This document shows, piece by piece, positions 29,805-38,484 of a DNA stretch of 64,000 nucleotides (the stretch's first letter is position 1; every line of letters begins with the position of its first letter). The stretch comes from a virus. The translations under genes were made by a program, and so were the position numbers. The DNA is taken from the IMG/VR virus record IMGVR_UViG_3300025759_000081, positions 1 through 64,000 of that record; one strand, written 5' to 3'. The notes below the pieces were generated by a model that was not told the origin of the DNA, ran no database searches, and saw nothing but the letters and a program-made list of their open reading frames with translations.

Positions 29805-30908
29805 ATGTCATCAACGCGACCAGAAATCGTTATTAATCGTGCAAAAGGTAATACGCGAATTGGTAGGTTTAGCTTTCCAGCTGTGCCATATCCGCACACG
29901 ATTTTGTTAAACTTTAAAAAATACGATTATAAAAATATTGATGAAAGATATAATCAACAAGTAGCACAAAATATTGGCAGTGTCAACGCAGAAGGAAGAT
30001 TTGAAGCTGCAACGTCCTTAAGAGAACAAACCACAATTGAACTTCCGTTTCCAAATCAAATATTAGATAGTCTCAGTATTAACATAGTAGGTATGGAAAG
30101 AGATGTTATTGTAGATACAATTGCTTCAGGCCTTGGAAGTTTGATAAACAGTGATGCTTCGCTAGCTTCTGTTCCAGGTCAACTTGGAGACGCAGCCCAG
30201 AAAATAGCCAAGCTTACCGAAGACGCGGGTAAAGCTTTTGCGAGAATGACATCAAATGAAAACGGAGGTATGGCTGCCGGACTTATGGACGGAATTACGT
30301 CAGCATTAGAAGATTTGAAAATTTCTTCTGCAGCTCAAGCAGCTACATATTTAGTAAGTAGTCTAAGCCCAGCAATCGGTCAATCAGTCAATAATATTAC
30401 TGGCACAGCAATGAATCCTCGTGAAACACTTACGTTTAGAGGAGTTAATTTGAGAAGCTTTACGTTTAACTGGGATATGTATCCTTCTAATGAAGCAGAC
30501 TCTGAACAAATTAGACAAATCATAGCTACACTAAAAAGAAACGCATTACCTAGTACAGAAACGTTAGGCGATGAAAATGGTGTTGGTATTTCAAGATTGT
30601 TTTTTAATTATCCAGCAACCGTTGAATTATCGCTTCTTGGCATAGATCCGTCATTTTTCCCAAGATTCAAACCGTGTATGATAAGTCAAGTAGATGTTAA
30701 CTACGGTGGAAATTCCGCTGCGCTTCCAATTATTAAAGGCGGTAAGCCTGGTGTAGTAAGTTTAACAGTAGCATTTACAGAACTTAACACTGAATCTGCT
30801 GAAGATTATCAGACTGTAGGTGCTGGAACACCGGCCGTATCAGAAACTGAATCACCAAATTTTGATGAACTAGGTAGTTTCGGGATACCCGGAACTGCCC
30901 AGGCCTAA
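29805..30908 (+). CDS. 48: gp48 baseplate tail-tube cap
   Basis: A 367-residue protein (T4 gp48: 364). It contains FSFPAVPYPHTILLNFKKYDY near the start, ATSLREQTTIELPFP, a hydrophobic Gly/Ala-rich centre, and the tube-fold strand block LTFRGVNLRSFTFNWDMYPSN. That pattern is shared by the gp19 fold. gp48 sits on the baseplate hub and nucleates the tube with gp54. Its reading frame ends before gene 53 with a 24-base gap. Confidence 0.87.
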   Translation: MSSTRPEIVINRAKGNTRIGRFSFPAVPYPHTILLNFKKYDYKNIDERYNQQVAQNIGSVNAEGRFEAATSLREQTTIELPFPNQILDSLSINIVGMERDVIVDTIASGLGSLINSDASLASVPGQLGDAAQKIAKLTEDAGKAFARMTSNENGGMAAGLMDGITSALEDLKISSAAQAATYLVSSLSPAIGQSVNNITGTAMNPRETLTFRGVNLRSFTFNWDMYPSNEADSEQIRQIIATLKRNALPSTETLGDENGVGISRLFFNYPATVELSLLGIDPSFFPRFKPCMISQVDVNYGGNSAALPIIKGGKPGVVSLTVAFTELNTESAEDYQTVGAGTPAVSETESPNFDELGSFGIPGTAQA

Positions 30909-30932
30909 AGAAGAGCGTAAAAGGAGTAAAAG

Positions 30933-31307
30933 TTGAAATATTTTGAACATTTTCCCGTTATAACATATCAAGGTGTACGTGTAAAAGATATTACTCGACG
31001 TGCTGAGTTTGTTAAAACTATTTCTAACAATCCATATTTGCACTTACCATATACTGTTAAAGAAAATGAAAGACCTCAAGATATTGCACTTGATTATTAT
31101 GGAAGTGTTGATTATGATTGGTTAGTTCTTTTAGCTAATAATATTATTGATCCTTATTACCAATGGCCTTTATCAGATAAAGATTTTAAAAACTATTTGA
31201 TTGAAAAATATACAGATCAATCTGGTGAAGAAGGTGAGGCAGTTATTGATTGGCTTAGAGATCAAACAATAGAAGACAACGTTGTCTATTATTATAAACC
31301 GTTATAA
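30933..31307 (+). CDS. 53: gp53 baseplate wedge protein
   Basis: A 124-residue protein starting from TTG at 30933, with AAGGAG at 30921-30926 as ribosome binding site. It shows the family's LysM-like part: YTVKENERPQDIALDYYGSVDYDWLVLLANNIIDPYYQWPLS, given in overlapping pieces NERPQDIALDYYGS and DWLVLLANNIIDPYYQWP. T4 gp53 is longer (196). It joins the wedges in baseplate assembly. Confidence 0.85.
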   Translation: MKYFEHFPVITYQGVRVKDITRRAEFVKTISNNPYLHLPYTVKENERPQDIALDYYGSVDYDWLVLLANNIIDPYYQWPLSDKDFKNYLIEKYTDQSGEEGEAVIDWLRDQTIEDNVVYYYKPL

Positions 31308-31318
31308 GGATATTGTAA

Positions 31319-31570
31319 ATGGCTCTTGAACAGCTTATCTTATCTCCGGATTCTTTCCAAACAATTTATCTTCGTAAAGAAGACCGAGTTATTATACGTA
31401 CTGAAAAAGGCGAAAAGATTATTATTAAAAGAATCATTCCAGATGATTGGGTTGCTTATCGCTTGTATGATTATGAAGTTGATTTAAACGATAATAAAAA
31501 AGAAATTCTTTTATTCGATAAGAAATATTTGAATCAAATTAACAGAGAATTCAAAGCAGCGGTAAGCTAA
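31319..31570 (+). CDS. Small conserved-position protein between 53 and hub genes
   Basis: An 83-residue protein with alternating charged and hydrophobic strands (EDRVIIRTEKGEKIIIKRII, then YDYEVDLNDNKKEILLFDK). I do not recognise it. It lies one base before the hub gene and is likely structural or an assembly factor of the baseplate. Confidence 0.6.
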   Translation: MALEQLILSPDSFQTIYLRKEDRVIIRTEKGEKIIIKRIIPDDWVAYRLYDYEVDLNDNKKEILLFDKKYLNQINREFKAAVS

Positions 31571-31571
31571 A

Positions 31572-32933
31572 ATGGCAGAAGAATTTGCACCTGCATCGAT
31601 ACGTATTACAAAAGCTGAGTTAATATCGTATACTGAAAAATCTCAAGATATTATTCCATTGATTGTATCGGTTCAAATATCTCAGTCAATGAGTTCTTCT
31701 CGTTGGGTGGGAACAATGCAGGTTTTAGACCACGTTGGTTTACTTGAAACATGGCCTTTAAGAGGAGAAGAAAAACTTAATTTAAGTTTAATTGGTGATG
31801 ACTTAGGTACCGAAGTTGATTTAGAGTGTCAAGTTTTAGTGGTTGACAACGTTCAGCCAGCAGAAAATGGTACTGGCCTTTTTTATAGAATAATGTTTGT
31901 TTCAAGATTAACTTACTTATCTGGATTGAAAAACGTTATAGAACCACACTCAAAAGTACTCGCTTCAGAAGCAGCTAAAAAAGTTTTTGATAAACATTAT
32001 GCTAATACTATTGATCCAGTAGAAACAGACACTCTAACAAAAAACGAGACGCTTGCCTTTGATACGAAAAAATTTAATATTAGCAATCATAAAAACAAAA
32101 AGCTTTACATACAAAAATCTGAAGGACAAATTAAAGCAATTATACCAAATTTAGATCCAGCTTCTTCGATGGATTTTTTAGCATCGCGGTGTTACAGTCC
32201 TAATTCACCATCGAGTTCATTTAGATTTTTTGAAACTCTAAGAAATTTTTATTTTGTAACAGATGAATTTTTAGTTAAAAGAGCAATAGATAATCCAACA
32301 CAAATTAAGCCCTTTAAATATGGTGCTTATACAACTCAACTTCCTAACGAACCTCTTGCTCAAATCGAAACACTATTTACTATGAATAACGATAGAAGAA
32401 TTGATACTGGTTCTGATATATTAAATGGCGGATATCGAAACAGCGCTTTTGAAATAGATATAGTAAGAAGAACGGCAAAGTATAGACACTTTAATTATTT
32501 AGAAAAAGGCGGTTATCTTGATATGGAAGGTAAAGTAAGAAAAGTTCAAGATGATCTTCACTCAGAAGAGTACCTTAAAGATAGCTCGGTTTTTTCTTCT
32601 GAGAATGGATTTGAGTTTTTAATTTTTAGAGACTATCAACAATCTGGTGCGATTCCAGGTTCATTGAGATCAGATCAATATTTTACTGAAATTACTTCTA
32701 ATAAAATTTCATATCGTCATCATTTAAATAAATTAATAGTAAGTGCTTCTTGCGCTGGTAGATTAGATATTGAACCAGGAATGGTTGTTAATGTTGAAGC
32801 AAGAGAAATGGGTGCACAAAGAGAATTAAAAGAAAATCAAAAGCTATCTGGTAATTATTTAGTTTTTGGAACGAGTCACGATATTCAAGCTGGAAATTGT
32901 AGTACTTCTTTATCATTGGTTAAATACGGGTAA
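31572..32933 (+). CDS. 27: gp27-like baseplate hub protein
   Basis: A 453-residue protein (T4 gp27: 391) directly before the gp5 spike gene, the partner of gp27. The N-terminus has SVQISQSMSSSRWVGTMQVLD and LLETWPLRGEEKLNLSL, typical of the hub fold shared with VgrG and phage tail hubs. The C-terminal part has LDIEPGMVVNVEA, then LSGNYLVFGTSHDI, typical of the second tube-like domain. The trimeric hub carries the spike. Confidence 0.75.
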   Translation: MAEEFAPASIRITKAELISYTEKSQDIIPLIVSVQISQSMSSSRWVGTMQVLDHVGLLETWPLRGEEKLNLSLIGDDLGTEVDLECQVLVVDNVQPAENGTGLFYRIMFVSRLTYLSGLKNVIEPHSKVLASEAAKKVFDKHYANTIDPVETDTLTKNETLAFDTKKFNISNHKNKKLYIQKSEGQIKAIIPNLDPASSMDFLASRCYSPNSPSSSFRFFETLRNFYFVTDEFLVKRAIDNPTQIKPFKYGAYTTQLPNEPLAQIETLFTMNNDRRIDTGSDILNGGYRNSAFEIDIVRRTAKYRHFNYLEKGGYLDMEGKVRKVQDDLHSEEYLKDSSVFSSENGFEFLIFRDYQQSGAIPGSLRSDQYFTEITSNKISYRHHLNKLIVSASCAGRLDIEPGMVVNVEAREMGAQRELKENQKLSGNYLVFGTSHDIQAGNCSTSLSLVKYG

Positions 32934-32936
32934 AAC

Positions 32937-34664
32937 ATGGCACTAGGTTTAGATCATCCACTATTTTTTATCGGCGTTGTCGAAAACAATGACGATCCGC
33001 AGCTCGAAGGAAGAGTGCAGGTCCGTGCGTTTGGCATTCATGGAACAAGAGATCAAGTACCCACGACCGAATTACCTTGGGCATTATGTTCTCGAGGAGA
33101 ATATGGATTAATTTTTAATCTTCCTGGGCTTAATTCATTTGTATGGGGTATGTTTGTAGACGGTGAAGAAGCTCAACAACCTATTATTCTTGGTCTATTG
33201 CCTTCTCAATTGGCCGAACCGATATCTCCTGCACAAAATGGCTGGGGTGTTATTCCTCATAGAGATGGAAATCTTTTAGCTCAAGGCTCGGCTCCAAGAG
33301 ATTTTGGACAGCCTCAAAACTCAAGACTCACGCGCGGCGAAGATCTTCAGGAAACATATGTTCTTGGCCAAGAAATGAATCGCTGCGAAGACATGAAAAT
33401 TGCAGGAACAGATGAAGTGTGGTCTGAACCTTCTTCAGCTTACGCTACTAATTATCCTCATAATAAAACTATTGAAACAACGCATCACTCGATTGAACTC
33501 GATGATACACCTGGTGCTGAACGTATCATGATTCGCCATAAAGAAGGCGGTTATATACAAATTGATTCAAAAGGTAATATGACTCAAAAAGCAACAGGTG
33601 ATCAATTTGATGTTAGCTGTGGAAATAAACACGAATATGTAGAATGCAAACACGTCGTCACGATTGGTGGGGATGCCCGTGTATATGTAAAAGGTAATAA
33701 GATAGAAGAAATCGAAGGAGATTATACACAAATTGTTCATGGAAACGCGCTATATTCTTCTGGTGGGCAGGTAACAATATTAGGAAGTGAACAGGTTCAA
33801 ATTGCAGCTGCTGATGTTAAGTTAGAAGCAAAAGTTGGTACACTTGGTATAAAGGCAGTTAAAAACATACAATTAGATTCTCTTTCTGCAATTAACATGA
33901 CATCATTAAGAGAAATGCATACAACAGCGTTTACTTATGAAGTTACCTCAGGCCAAGTGATTAATATGATCACTGGCACGGGTGGAGCCTTTGGTGATAT
34001 TAACATGACGAGTTCGAACATGTTTATTACCACGACTGGTGCTGCTCCTCCAGTAACTCCAAATCCTCTTATTGCAGTAGGTACACCATTAGGACTTACA
34101 CCAGAGCCAACTAAAACTGCTGCATATGCTCTACAACCTGGGTTTTTCATGACGGCCGCAAACGCAAACATTCAAACTCTAGGAATAACATCAATCAACT
34201 CTCTCGGTGTTTTAGAAATCGAAGCAGCAGGTTTAATTAATATTAACGCTTTAGCAGCTATGAATATTAAATCTACAAGTTTTGCAGTGGATGCTGGATC
34301 TATTCAATTAGAAGCAGATGCGTTTTTAAACTTAAGTTCATCGCTTGCAACGGAAATTAAAGGAACTACAACAGCATTAGAAGGCACAACATCAGTAGAT
34401 ATATTAGGTGCGGATGTAGCAATCGATACTTTAGTTAATATTGGTTCTGGAGTAGCTAGCTCAGCAAATATTACTCAAATAGTTCCTATACCGACGACAA
34501 TAGTTCCTTCTTGGATTCCGACTGTGCCATTCCCAATACTACCTACTGAAGGTACGAAAGTTCCAAATCCTCCGGCAAAAAGTACTAAAATTCAATTGAC
34601 TAATCCTTGTGGATCTGGTGGGTCAGGCGGGTTTGTTTCACCAGATCCAGACGTAGAGAGCTAA
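32937..34664 (+). CDS. 5: gp5-like baseplate spike protein without a lysozyme domain
   Basis: A 575-residue protein. Residues 1-110 form the OB-fold domain (HPLFFIGVVENNDDPQLEGRVQV, written here in part as VVENNDDPQLEGRVQVR, followed by LPWALCSRGEYGLIF and WGMFVDGEEAQQPIILG). From about residue 180 a repetitive beta-helix begins with GGYIQIDSKGNMTQKATG and continues as the spike needle. T4 gp5 has a lysozyme domain between OB fold and helix; that domain is not visible here. The C-terminus is Gly/Pro-rich and ends SGGSGGFVSPD. Cell-wall cutting may be delegated to the next gene. Confidence 0.85.
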   Translation: MALGLDHPLFFIGVVENNDDPQLEGRVQVRAFGIHGTRDQVPTTELPWALCSRGEYGLIFNLPGLNSFVWGMFVDGEEAQQPIILGLLPSQLAEPISPAQNGWGVIPHRDGNLLAQGSAPRDFGQPQNSRLTRGEDLQETYVLGQEMNRCEDMKIAGTDEVWSEPSSAYATNYPHNKTIETTHHSIELDDTPGAERIMIRHKEGGYIQIDSKGNMTQKATGDQFDVSCGNKHEYVECKHVVTIGGDARVYVKGNKIEEIEGDYTQIVHGNALYSSGGQVTILGSEQVQIAAADVKLEAKVGTLGIKAVKNIQLDSLSAINMTSLREMHTTAFTYEVTSGQVINMITGTGGAFGDINMTSSNMFITTTGAAPPVTPNPLIAVGTPLGLTPEPTKTAAYALQPGFFMTAANANIQTLGITSINSLGVLEIEAAGLININALAAMNIKSTSFAVDAGSIQLEADAFLNLSSSLATEIKGTTTALEGTTSVDILGADVAIDTLVNIGSGVASSANITQIVPIPTTIVPSWIPTVPFPILPTEGTKVPNPPAKSTKIQLTNPCGSGGSGGFVSPDPDVES

Positions 34665-34675
34665 GGAGAATTTAA

Positions 34676-36238
34676 ATGATTGACGATTGCGATACTTCAC
34701 AAACAGCACAAAGCAATTTAAATCGGGCCCGCGGCCCTTTTACTAATGTAAATGGCGAATTTAATCTCGACCAAGTGGATAAATTTGCAGAAGAGCTTGC
34801 TCAAAGTATCCTAGAAGAAAGACAAACTAATCCAGAAGTCATTCTTTTTAATAGATATGGTGACTCCTTTTATGATTCAAATAAAGCCTTAAATGGCAGT
34901 ATTAAGAATAGATTGATTGGTTCTGGTGCTTTAGCTCAATATCCCGATCTTGCATCTCGGTGGGATAAAGGAAACATAAGCACACTTGAAACTGCTTTAT
35001 TTTTAGAAAATGCGAATCTTACGCCGCAAGGTTTGATCGATAAATCTAATGATGGCGGTATTGATAATTTAGCTTTTCAATTAGACGCTTATTATAAGAA
35101 TTCTTTTACTCAAAGTATTATGGGAGGTTTTTGTTCTTCTTTACCAGGATTGTTTGGCGCGATTGACGCGTTCTTTGATATTATTGATAAAATAGATGGA
35201 TTGATTGACGATGCTATTAGTTTCTTAAATAAAATTAAAAATTATGAAGATCCTCTTAAAGCAGCGATAGAAGGTATAACGGTTCAAGCTTTACTTAAAA
35301 AAATTAAAGAATTAGTTACAGAATCAATAACTAAAATTTTTGATAAAATTATGAGCGCTATTGAAAACTTCAATATTGAAAATATTATTGGAGATATCAA
35401 TACATTTGTTAGAGAAGATGTAATTAAAAGAATCGTTACAGCAAAAGAGCGGATGTGTCTTTTCTTTAATGATGAGAATAAGAAAAAAATTCAAAATAAA
35501 GTAAAGGGCTTAATTGATTACATCACTGGAATATTTGATAGTCCAGGAATTCAAGAGATTCAATTTATGCTTACTAAGTTTTGTTCTTTGATTGGACAAA
35601 TCGAAGGACTAATGAATGACATTAAAAAACCACTCGACACTTTTGGTGGAAAATATAGTCGAATATCAAATAGACTTCAAAGAATTTCAAATATCAATAC
35701 CTCATCTGCCGTAAGAGCAGGTGCGATTCGTTTTTCTAATGAAAAGAAAAAAGAGGTAATAAATACTATAGAAGAAGATTGGGAAAGCGAAGCTTCCGAA
35801 GTTTTTACACCAACTGGAGAAAAACCAGTTAATGCAAAGCCACCGACCCTCGCTGAGTATGGAAAGCTACCAAAGTGTAAAGCTGTAAAAAATGGAAGCG
35901 AGCCACGAGTTAAAATCTCTGGCGATTGGGTTGATGATGAAGATTGTGGATTAGAAGGATGGGTAAATATTGATGTTGATTTAAAAGTCTATCTTATGAG
36001 AGTACAATCAGAGGTAGGTGGACAACTTAATGTTATTTCTGGGTATAGAAGTCAACAATATAACGCAAAAATAGGTGGAGCTGCAGAATCAAGTCATATG
36101 ACCGGATTAGTAATAGATATTGAACCGGTTAAAGATTCAGAAGCTTTTGCAAAAATAGCACTTACAAAAGGTTTTAAAACAGTTAAAGTTTATTCAGATA
36201 GAATCCACTTAAGTATACAACCAAGGCCAGCGGCATGA
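34676..36238 (+). CDS. Baseplate-associated protein with C-terminal M15-type peptidase domain
   Basis: A 520-residue protein. The first 340 residues are helical with repeated amphipathic stretches (IDAFFDIIDKIDGLIDDAIS and KIFDKIMSAIENFNIENI). The last about 120 residues resemble a zinc D-Ala-D-Ala carboxypeptidase or endopeptidase of family M15: LNVISGYRSQQYN, SSHMTGLVIDIE and YSDRIHLSI, with the zinc triad His474, Asp481 and His511. It is next to gp5, which has lost its lysozyme, so it may be the virion's peptidoglycan-cutting enzyme. It has a good AAGGAG ribosome binding site and its stop overlaps gene 25. Confidence 0.75.
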   Translation: MIDDCDTSQTAQSNLNRARGPFTNVNGEFNLDQVDKFAEELAQSILEERQTNPEVILFNRYGDSFYDSNKALNGSIKNRLIGSGALAQYPDLASRWDKGNISTLETALFLENANLTPQGLIDKSNDGGIDNLAFQLDAYYKNSFTQSIMGGFCSSLPGLFGAIDAFFDIIDKIDGLIDDAISFLNKIKNYEDPLKAAIEGITVQALLKKIKELVTESITKIFDKIMSAIENFNIENIIGDINTFVREDVIKRIVTAKERMCLFFNDENKKKIQNKVKGLIDYITGIFDSPGIQEIQFMLTKFCSLIGQIEGLMNDIKKPLDTFGGKYSRISNRLQRISNINTSSAVRAGAIRFSNEKKKEVINTIEEDWESEASEVFTPTGEKPVNAKPPTLAEYGKLPKCKAVKNGSEPRVKISGDWVDDEDCGLEGWVNIDVDLKVYLMRVQSEVGGQLNVISGYRSQQYNAKIGGAAESSHMTGLVIDIEPVKDSEAFAKIALTKGFKTVKVYSDRIHLSIQPRPAA

Positions 36239-36651
36239 CGATAGATGTTTTTACACCTACGACTAAAAAAGTCTCAATTTATTCTGACTTTCGTAAAGAT
36301 TTGTCGCGCAGCCCATTGTCTGAAGATATAATTATTCTTAAAGACGAAGATGCAGTTAAAGAATCTATTAAAAATCTTTTGTTAACAGATCCAAGAGAAA
36401 GACCAATGCAACCGTTTCTCGGTGCCGGCCTTAGACAACTTCTCTTTGAAAATATTACACCATCTACAATTAAGATTATAGAAGATAAAGTAAAAACGAC
36501 AATTGAACTATATGAACCTCGTGCAGAATTAATAGATGTTCAAGTCACCTCTGCAATAGATGATAACACGGTCAGAATTTTAGTGAAATTCTATATAATT
36601 AATGTTTCTCAGCCAATTACTCTAGACCTTATTTTAGAAAGGATAAGATAA
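36235..36651 (+). CDS. 25: gp25 baseplate wedge protein
   Basis: A 138-residue protein (T4 gp25: 132) of the gp25/lysozyme-like superfamily. It has YSDFRKDLSRSPLSEDIIIL, LLLTDPRERPMQPFLGAGL and the EPR motif ELYEPRAELIDV, which is a conserved core of contractile baseplates. It overlaps the preceding peptidase gene (ATGA) and is directly followed by gene 6. Confidence 0.94.
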   Translation: MTIDVFTPTTKKVSIYSDFRKDLSRSPLSEDIIILKDEDAVKESIKNLLLTDPRERPMQPFLGAGLRQLLFENITPSTIKIIEDKVKTTIELYEPRAELIDVQVTSAIDDNTVRILVKFYIINVSQPITLDLILERIR

Positions 36652-38481
36652 ATGACAACCCCGAACGCTTCAATCACAGACTTAGATTTTGCTTCGATTA
36701 AAAATAGTTTAAAGAACTATCTCAAGTCTCAAACGCAGTTCAAAGATTACAATTTTGAGGGATCAAATTTGAATGCTTTGCTCGACGTCCTTGCGTTTAA
36801 TACATACCAAAACAATTTTTACACTAATATGGCTATCAACGAAATGTTTCTTGATACTGCAGTGTTAAAGAACTCAATTGTTTCACACGCAAAAGAATTA
36901 AATTACTTACCTCGGTCAAGAAAATCTCCAAAAGCTGTTATTAATGTAAACATTTTTTCAGAAACTCTTGATACAGAAACTTATACTATACCGCAATATA
37001 GTGTTTTTAGTAGTACTTACCTAGGACAAAACTTTACTTTCATTACAAATAAATCGTATATTGCTCGTAGAATTGCTACTAACACTTATCAAGCAGATAA
37101 TGTCGAAATTTTTGAAGGACAAATTCTGACAAGCTTTCAAAGAGAAGGCTTTATTGTAGATGACGAAGGAAAATTAAGAGTTTATTTGAGTAACGATAAC
37201 GCAGATATAGATACTCTCGAAGTTTTCGTTAACGCTGAAGCAACCGATGACTTAAACATTTTTACTTATGCTAAAGATATATTTGGAGTAGAAGCAGATA
37301 GCAAAGTTTTTTATGTAGAACCTTATTTTGATGATCGTTATTCTATTTACTTTGGTAATGATGTTTATGGGATTCAACCTAAAGATTTTGAAGATGTTCG
37401 TGTAAGATATAGAATTACGAGTGGTGAAGAAGCAAATGGTGCTAGTGCATTTACTGCTACGTTTTTAGAAAATGGAACTATCACATGTACTACAGTCGCT
37501 GCTGCGGCCGGTGGTGCTGAAAGGGAATCACTCGAATCAATTCGATTCAATGCACCTAAATCATTGCAAATTCAAGAAAGAGCTATTACAAGTACAGACT
37601 ATGAAATCTTGTTAAAGCAAAAGTTTCCAACAATTAAAGCAGTGGCTGCTTATAGTGGTGACCAACTTGATCCTCCACAATTCGGTAAAGTTGCGGTTTC
37701 GGTTTTCTTAAACGATAGGACACAATTAATATCATCTACTCTAGCAAACAGTTATATTGAATATTTAGAGGGAAGAAGTCCAATTGGTATTGAACCCATT
37801 TTTGTTCAAACTAAATATGTGTATGCCGATTTAGAAATTCAAGCCTATTATACTAATAAGTTTTTGGATAAGTCAATAGATGAACTTGAAACTTTAATCA
37901 GGGCTCAAGTTCAAACATATTCTGATTTATATCTCGAAGATTTCAATAAAACTTTTAGAGCTTCAAATTTATCTACTCAAATAGATTCAATTGATACTGC
38001 TATTTTAAGTAATGACGTTATTGCAATGCCAATTATTGAATACGCGCCTATTCTTAATATTGCAACAAATCCAGTATTTAAATTTGAATCAGAATTGATT
38101 AAGCCATATCCTTTTGATCAATCAACCGGATTTAAAGACTATAAACCTGCAATTCAAAGTAACGAATTTGATATAGAAGGCGCGTGTGTTTATATTCAAG
38201 ACGATGGCTTAGGTAATATTCAAATCATTACTTCTGATATAACAAATCCACAAATTGTAAGAAAAGATGCCGGTACAGTAAATTACAACACCGGTGAAGT
38301 AAAACTTACTAAGTTTGTTGTAGAAAGTTATACAGGAACGGGTATTAAAATTAAAGCTCGCGTTAAGTCAAGTGATATTGAAGCTCCGCAAGGTAGAGTG
38401 TTCATCCTAAGAGATCAAGACGTAAAAGTAACTTTAAATTTAAGTGACAAAACAGGAACAAAAACAAGCGCAGGAAGCTAA
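36652..38481 (+). CDS. 6: gp6 baseplate wedge protein
   Basis: A 609-residue protein (T4 gp6: 660) of the Baseplate_J-like kind. It has FDFASIKNSLKNYLKSQTQFKDYNFEGSN in pieces (ASIKNSLKNYLKSQTQFKDY), LDVLAFNTYQNNFYTNMA, and LKNSIVSHAKELNYLPRS, all typical of gp6. C-terminal EAPQGRVFILRDQDVKVTL. It starts directly after gene 25 with AAGGATAAG as ribosome binding site. Confidence 0.93.
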   Translation: MTTPNASITDLDFASIKNSLKNYLKSQTQFKDYNFEGSNLNALLDVLAFNTYQNNFYTNMAINEMFLDTAVLKNSIVSHAKELNYLPRSRKSPKAVINVNIFSETLDTETYTIPQYSVFSSTYLGQNFTFITNKSYIARRIATNTYQADNVEIFEGQILTSFQREGFIVDDEGKLRVYLSNDNADIDTLEVFVNAEATDDLNIFTYAKDIFGVEADSKVFYVEPYFDDRYSIYFGNDVYGIQPKDFEDVRVRYRITSGEEANGASAFTATFLENGTITCTTVAAAAGGAERESLESIRFNAPKSLQIQERAITSTDYEILLKQKFPTIKAVAAYSGDQLDPPQFGKVAVSVFLNDRTQLISSTLANSYIEYLEGRSPIGIEPIFVQTKYVYADLEIQAYYTNKFLDKSIDELETLIRAQVQTYSDLYLEDFNKTFRASNLSTQIDSIDTAILSNDVIAMPIIEYAPILNIATNPVFKFESELIKPYPFDQSTGFKDYKPAIQSNEFDIEGACVYIQDDGLGNIQIITSDITNPQIVRKDAGTVNYNTGEVKLTKFVVESYTGTGIKIKARVKSSDIEAPQGRVFILRDQDVKVTLNLSDKTGTKTSAGS

Positions 38482-38484
38482 CCA

